Under the pieces are notes generated by a model. That model saw only the letters and a program-made list of their open reading frames with translations. It ran no database searches and was not told where the DNA came from. From the NCBI GenBank assembly GCA_900547615.1, contig URHH01000101.1:1-8897 (forward strand): a DNA stretch of 8,897 nucleotides, in the 5' to 3' direction. Origin of the DNA: an uncultured Blautia sp. (GTDB lineage: Bacteria; Bacillota; Clostridia; Lachnospirales; Lachnospiraceae). The position numbers and the translations under genes were made by a program. Shown piece after piece: positions 7,066 to 8,897 of the stretch; position 1 is the stretch's first letter; each line of letters begins with the position of its first letter.

Positions 7066-7638
7066 TTATACCTGTCTGGCAAATGATTTTTTAAAGGTTT
7101 GGAATACGCCGGTCTGTTCAAGCAGTCTTGTGATTGTGAAGAAAATAATGGAATCAATCGGCCACATGATCAGATTTTTCAGTGCTCTTGCAGGAAGGAT
7201 TGCAAGAAATCCTTTTCCGTACAGCATATCCAGCCATAATGTGTTTAAGAGCACGTTCACAATAAGAATTACGACCAGCTTGGCAATCAGGACTCTTTTC
7301 AGAGTCAGTTTCTGACGGTAATAAAAGCAGCCGTATATAAAGGCGGCCAGCATGGCGTTAAAGGTAAAGCCAAAGAAAAATCCACCGTCCGGTCTCATAA
7401 AATATTTTACAATGTCCAGGATTCCTGCGAACAGCCCTCCTGTAACAGGACCAAAAAGATAATCCACAATCTGATTGGGAATGCCGGAAAATCCGATTTT
7501 AATATAAGGTCCAAGGTTGATGGTTGCCACTGAATTAAGAATCAGTGCCAGGGCTGCCAGCATTGCGCTCATGGCAAGTGCCGGAACACTTTTCAGCTCT
7601 TTTGCTGAATTGAGAAACATATTTTTTGTTTCTTTCAT
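7066..7638 (-). CDS. folT: Folate-type ECF transporter S component (FolT-like)
   Basis: 190-residue, very hydrophobic membrane protein with about six helices (near 18-38, 44-52, 55-79, 88-107, 113-135, 150-173). It fits the substrate-binding S component of an energy-coupling factor vitamin transporter. Folate-family features are LKSVPALAMSAMLAAL at the start of helix 1 (with an AxxxA-like small-residue pattern used to dock EcfT), YIKIGFSGIPN (45-55), the LFGPVTGGLFAGILD loop (61-75), GGFFFGFT (85-92) and LPARALKNLIMWPI (148-161). The ATP-driven EcfA/A'/T module is not in the window and must be encoded elsewhere. The ATG at 7638 has a consensus AAGGAGG 10 bases upstream (7649-7655); an earlier in-frame ATG at 7689 has no such site and would add an unlikely extension through the leader. 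A THF riboswitch in the 5' leader independently supports folate as the substrate. Confidence 0.9.
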   Translation of the reverse strand: MKETKNMFLNSAKELKSVPALAMSAMLAALALILNSVATINLGPYIKIGFSGIPNQIVDYLFGPVTGGLFAGILDIVKYFMRPDGGFFFGFTFNAMLAAFIYGCFYYRQKLTLKRVLIAKLVVILIVNVLLNTLWLDMLYGKGFLAILPARALKNLIMWPIDSIIFFTITRLLEQTGVFQTFKKSFARQV

Positions 7639-7644
7639 AAAAAA

Positions 7645-7686
7645 ATTACCTCCTTTCGCAGATATCTGACCACAATAGGAGATAAT
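7645..7686 (-). promoter_or_regulatory. Ribosome-binding-site sequestering hairpin (expression platform of the THF riboswitch)
   Basis: On the minus strand, ATTATCTCCT (7686-7677) pairs along its full 10 bases, with one U-G wobble, with AGGAGGTAAT (7654-7645), which contains the folT ribosome binding site. The loop is 22 nt and contains the palindrome CAGATATCTG. A competing hairpin, AGATAA (7701-7696) with TTATCT (7685-7680), uses the same anti-ribosome-binding-site strand and would free the site. No U-tract follows in the leader before the start codon except a short run after the ribosome binding site, so control looks translational rather than by transcription termination. Which state ligand favours is inferred (off when folate is plentiful). 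Confidence 0.7.
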
Positions 7687-7707
7687 CATATGTACTTATC
7701 TTCTGTT

Positions 7708-7803
7708 GCAGCGAGATGCAATTCATATACCGCAAGATTTCTCTTTTCGTCTTCCGGCAACTCTCTATCCGGAAAGCACTTTACGCATATGAATCTACTC
7801 TGC
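7708..7803 (-). promoter_or_regulatory. Tetrahydrofolate (THF) riboswitch aptamer upstream of folT
   Basis: The 96-nt minus-strand leader matches the THF riboswitch (folT RNA motif) in sequence and shape. P1 is GCAG (7803-7800) with CTGC (7711-7708). P2 is ATTCATAT (7794-7787) with ATATGAAT (7728-7721), continued by GCG with TGC and the conserved bulged GGT. The J2/3 segment TAAAGTG matches the family consensus. P3 is TTCCGG (7774-7769) with CCGGAA (7757-7752) around an 11-nt loop. The diagnostic pseudoknot is present: loop GAGA (7765-7762) can pair with TCTC (7716-7713) in the conserved GCATCTC joining segment. Family members bind reduced folates and control folate transport or synthesis genes, as this position implies. 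Confidence 0.92.
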
Positions 7804-7820
7804 ATGTCTTTTATGGTGTT

Positions 7821-7849
7821 ATTATACTTCGCTATCATGGAGTGTGCAA
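7821..7849 (-). promoter_or_regulatory. Promoter of the folT riboswitch transcript
   Basis: On the minus strand, TTGCAC (7849-7844) and a perfect TATAAT (7826-7821) are 17 bases apart. Transcription would begin near 7814, about 10 bases before the aptamer, which is the expected placement. The -35 box is weak (three of six matches), but A-tracts just upstream on this strand (about 7853-7880) resemble an UP element. Confidence 0.75.
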
Positions 7850-7908
7850 TATCTTTTTTACATATTTTCCAATTTTTTGACTTTTAAATAGATTATGCTG
7901 TGATAAAG

Positions 7909-7917
7909 TGATATACT
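7909..7917 (+). promoter_or_regulatory. Extended -10 promoter candidate for the CPBP protease gene
   Basis: TGATATACT forms an extended -10 element (TG, one base, then TATACT at 7912-7917), about 45 bases before the likely ribosome binding site. There is no good -35 box at 17 bases; a TTGACT at 7877-7882 is too far away to pair with it. The element points away from the folT promoter, making this a divergent promoter region. Confidence 0.5.
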
Positions 7918-7968
7918 GTAAACATCTATACGAAGATAAAGGAATTGATATAGGAGGGATTACACGGA

Positions 7969-8829
7969 ATGAAAAATATGTATAAGTTTACGACATCAAA
8001 AACAATCACTACAATTTTTGTATATTTTTTGCTGTTTCTGGCAGGGGATTTATTTGGAAGCCTGCCGTTTGATTTTGTTTTTTCTTTTATAACATTGCCG
8101 TGCAGTGAGTTATATATTATTTTAAGAATGCTGGGCTGTTTTATTCTTACGTTTGTGCTTTTTTGGCTGTATACAACAAAGCATCTTCACTTAAAACTGA
8201 GTGATTTTGGAATTACATTCAAAATGAAAAGCTGGGGAATTGTGCTGTCTGTTTTACTTCCTGTGTTTGCCATTGTTGGGTTTTTGATGACAGGAGCAAA
8301 AGTAGAAGTGAATGAATTTACGTTTGGCAGAACATTATTGATTGTAGTCGCTTCTGCTATGATTGCTTTAAAATCAGGAATATTGGAAGAAATGTTGTTC
8401 CGTGGTTTTATTATGAAACTTCTGGAAAGCAGATGGAATAAATATGTGGCAATTTTTGTGCCGTCTTTTCTGTTCGGTCTGGTACATATTCCCTCTATGG
8501 AGACGTTTACTGTGGAGGGTGTGATGCTTCTGATCATAAGTGGCACATTAGTAGGAATCATGTTTTCCCTGGCGGCGTATGCAGGAAAATCCGTGGCAAA
8601 CAGTATGCTGCTTCATGGTGTGTGGAATTTTGTTATGATAACAGATATTTTGCATATTACAACAAAAGAAGGGATTTACGGAGAACCTCTTTTTTCAATG
8701 ATCATCTCCTCAGACAATATCTTGCTGACAGGGGCTGGTTTTGGAATGGAAGCTTCCATAATTGCCATAGCGGGATATGCCCTTATTTGTATTGTGGCAG
8801 GGGCTATAGGGAAACACAAAACTGCATAA
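7969..8829 (+). CDS. CPBP family intramembrane glutamic protease
   Basis: 286-residue polytopic membrane protein of the CPBP (Abi/CAAX protease, Rce1-like) family, which cleaves or modifies substrates within the membrane. All three core motifs are visible: EEMLFR (Glu140, Glu141, Arg145), FxxxH (Phe169 to His173) and HGVWN (His216, Asn220). The glutamate and histidines form the catalytic site in the family. About seven or eight hydrophobic segments occur, including 15-40, 48-68, 90-108, 121-135, 160-172, 184-204 and 260-280. The start at 7969 has GGAGGG at 7953-7958 about 10 nt upstream. Bacterial members serve in bacteriocin maturation or self-immunity, or in unknown roles; no bacteriocin or peptide gene is seen beside it. 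Its codon use looks more AT-rich than the operon genes, so a separate history is possible. No terminator is visible before the window ends. Confidence 0.9.
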   Translation: MKNMYKFTTSKTITTIFVYFLLFLAGDLFGSLPFDFVFSFITLPCSELYIILRMLGCFILTFVLFWLYTTKHLHLKLSDFGITFKMKSWGIVLSVLLPVFAIVGFLMTGAKVEVNEFTFGRTLLIVVASAMIALKSGILEEMLFRGFIMKLLESRWNKYVAIFVPSFLFGLVHIPSMETFTVEGVMLLIISGTLVGIMFSLAAYAGKSVANSMLLHGVWNFVMITDILHITTKEGIYGEPLFSMIISSDNILLTGAGFGMEASIIAIAGYALICIVAGAIGKHKTA

Positions 8830-8833
8830 AATC

Positions 8834-8873
8834 AGGAGGGATTAGTGTGAAAGAAAGTAGAGGAAAGCCATAG
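8834..8873 (+). other. Strong ribosome binding site followed by an 8-codon GTG reading frame
   Basis: AGGAGGG (8834-8840) is followed by GTG at 8847 and a frame of only eight codons (VKESRGKP) ending in TAG at 8871-8873. It begins within 20 bases of the protease stop codon. The site has the look of a real translation start, so it may be a leader peptide, the stub of a decayed gene or a chance match. The remaining 24 bases of the window show nothing I can interpret. Confidence 0.25.
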
Positions 8874-8897
8874 ATTGGCGCACTTGAATAAGCTGTC

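Noticed and set aside
6986..7315. Plus-strand frame of 109 codons across the terminator and antisense to folT
   Set aside because: It starts inside the terminator stem, lacks a ribosome binding site and overlaps a well-supported membrane protein gene on the minus strand.
7690..7887. 65-codon plus-strand frame starting MYLSSVAARC
   Set aside because: It lies wholly antisense to the folT riboswitch and promoter, has no ribosome binding site, and its composition is explained by the RNA structure on the other strand.
8622..8873. 83-codon frame overlapping the end of the CPBP protease
   Set aside because: It is an alternative frame of a well-supported gene with no ribosome binding site; only its last eight codons have independent translation signals.

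Overview
The window looks like chromosomal DNA of a low-to-moderate GC Gram-positive anaerobe of the Clostridia, most likely Lachnospiraceae. I base this on strong AGGAGG-type ribosome binding sites, sigma-A-like promoters, scpA-scpB, a DacF-like carboxypeptidase, and a folate-type ECF transporter S component preceded by a tetrahydrofolate (THF) riboswitch. The genus cannot be fixed from sequence reading alone.

Layout. (1) 1-1036: the 3' part of a D-alanyl-D-alanine carboxypeptidase gene, closed by an intrinsic terminator whose U-tract overlaps the -35 box of the next promoter. (2) 1090-7043: a tightly spaced six-gene + strand unit: ABC exporter half-transporter, MoeA-like molybdopterin-binding protein with a four-cysteine tail, calcineurin-like metallophosphoesterase, scpA, scpB, and a zinc-dependent phospholipase C-family protein without a signal peptide. 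I see one promoter at its head and one branched, bidirectional terminator at its tail. (3) 7066-7849, minus strand: a FolT-like folate ECF S component under its own promoter, a complete THF riboswitch aptamer, and a 10-bp hairpin that would bury the ribosome binding site. (4) 7909-8829, plus strand: a CPBP-family intramembrane protease, then a strong ribosome binding site that leads only into an 8-codon reading frame at the window edge.

How the genes relate. ScpA and ScpB are the kleisin and winged-helix partners of Smc in chromosome condensation. Their co-transcription with the exporter, the phosphoesterase and the phospholipase-like protein is a physical fact here, but not proof of shared function. 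The folT locus is an independent, folate-responsive unit that shares only the terminator with the operon. The protease is transcribed divergently from folT.

I find no mobile element, CRISPR array, tRNA or rRNA. Most of the window is ordinary core genome. The points most worth a second look are the folT riboswitch with its visible expression platform, the cysteine tail on the MoeA-like protein, and the phospholipase-family protein fixed behind scpB.
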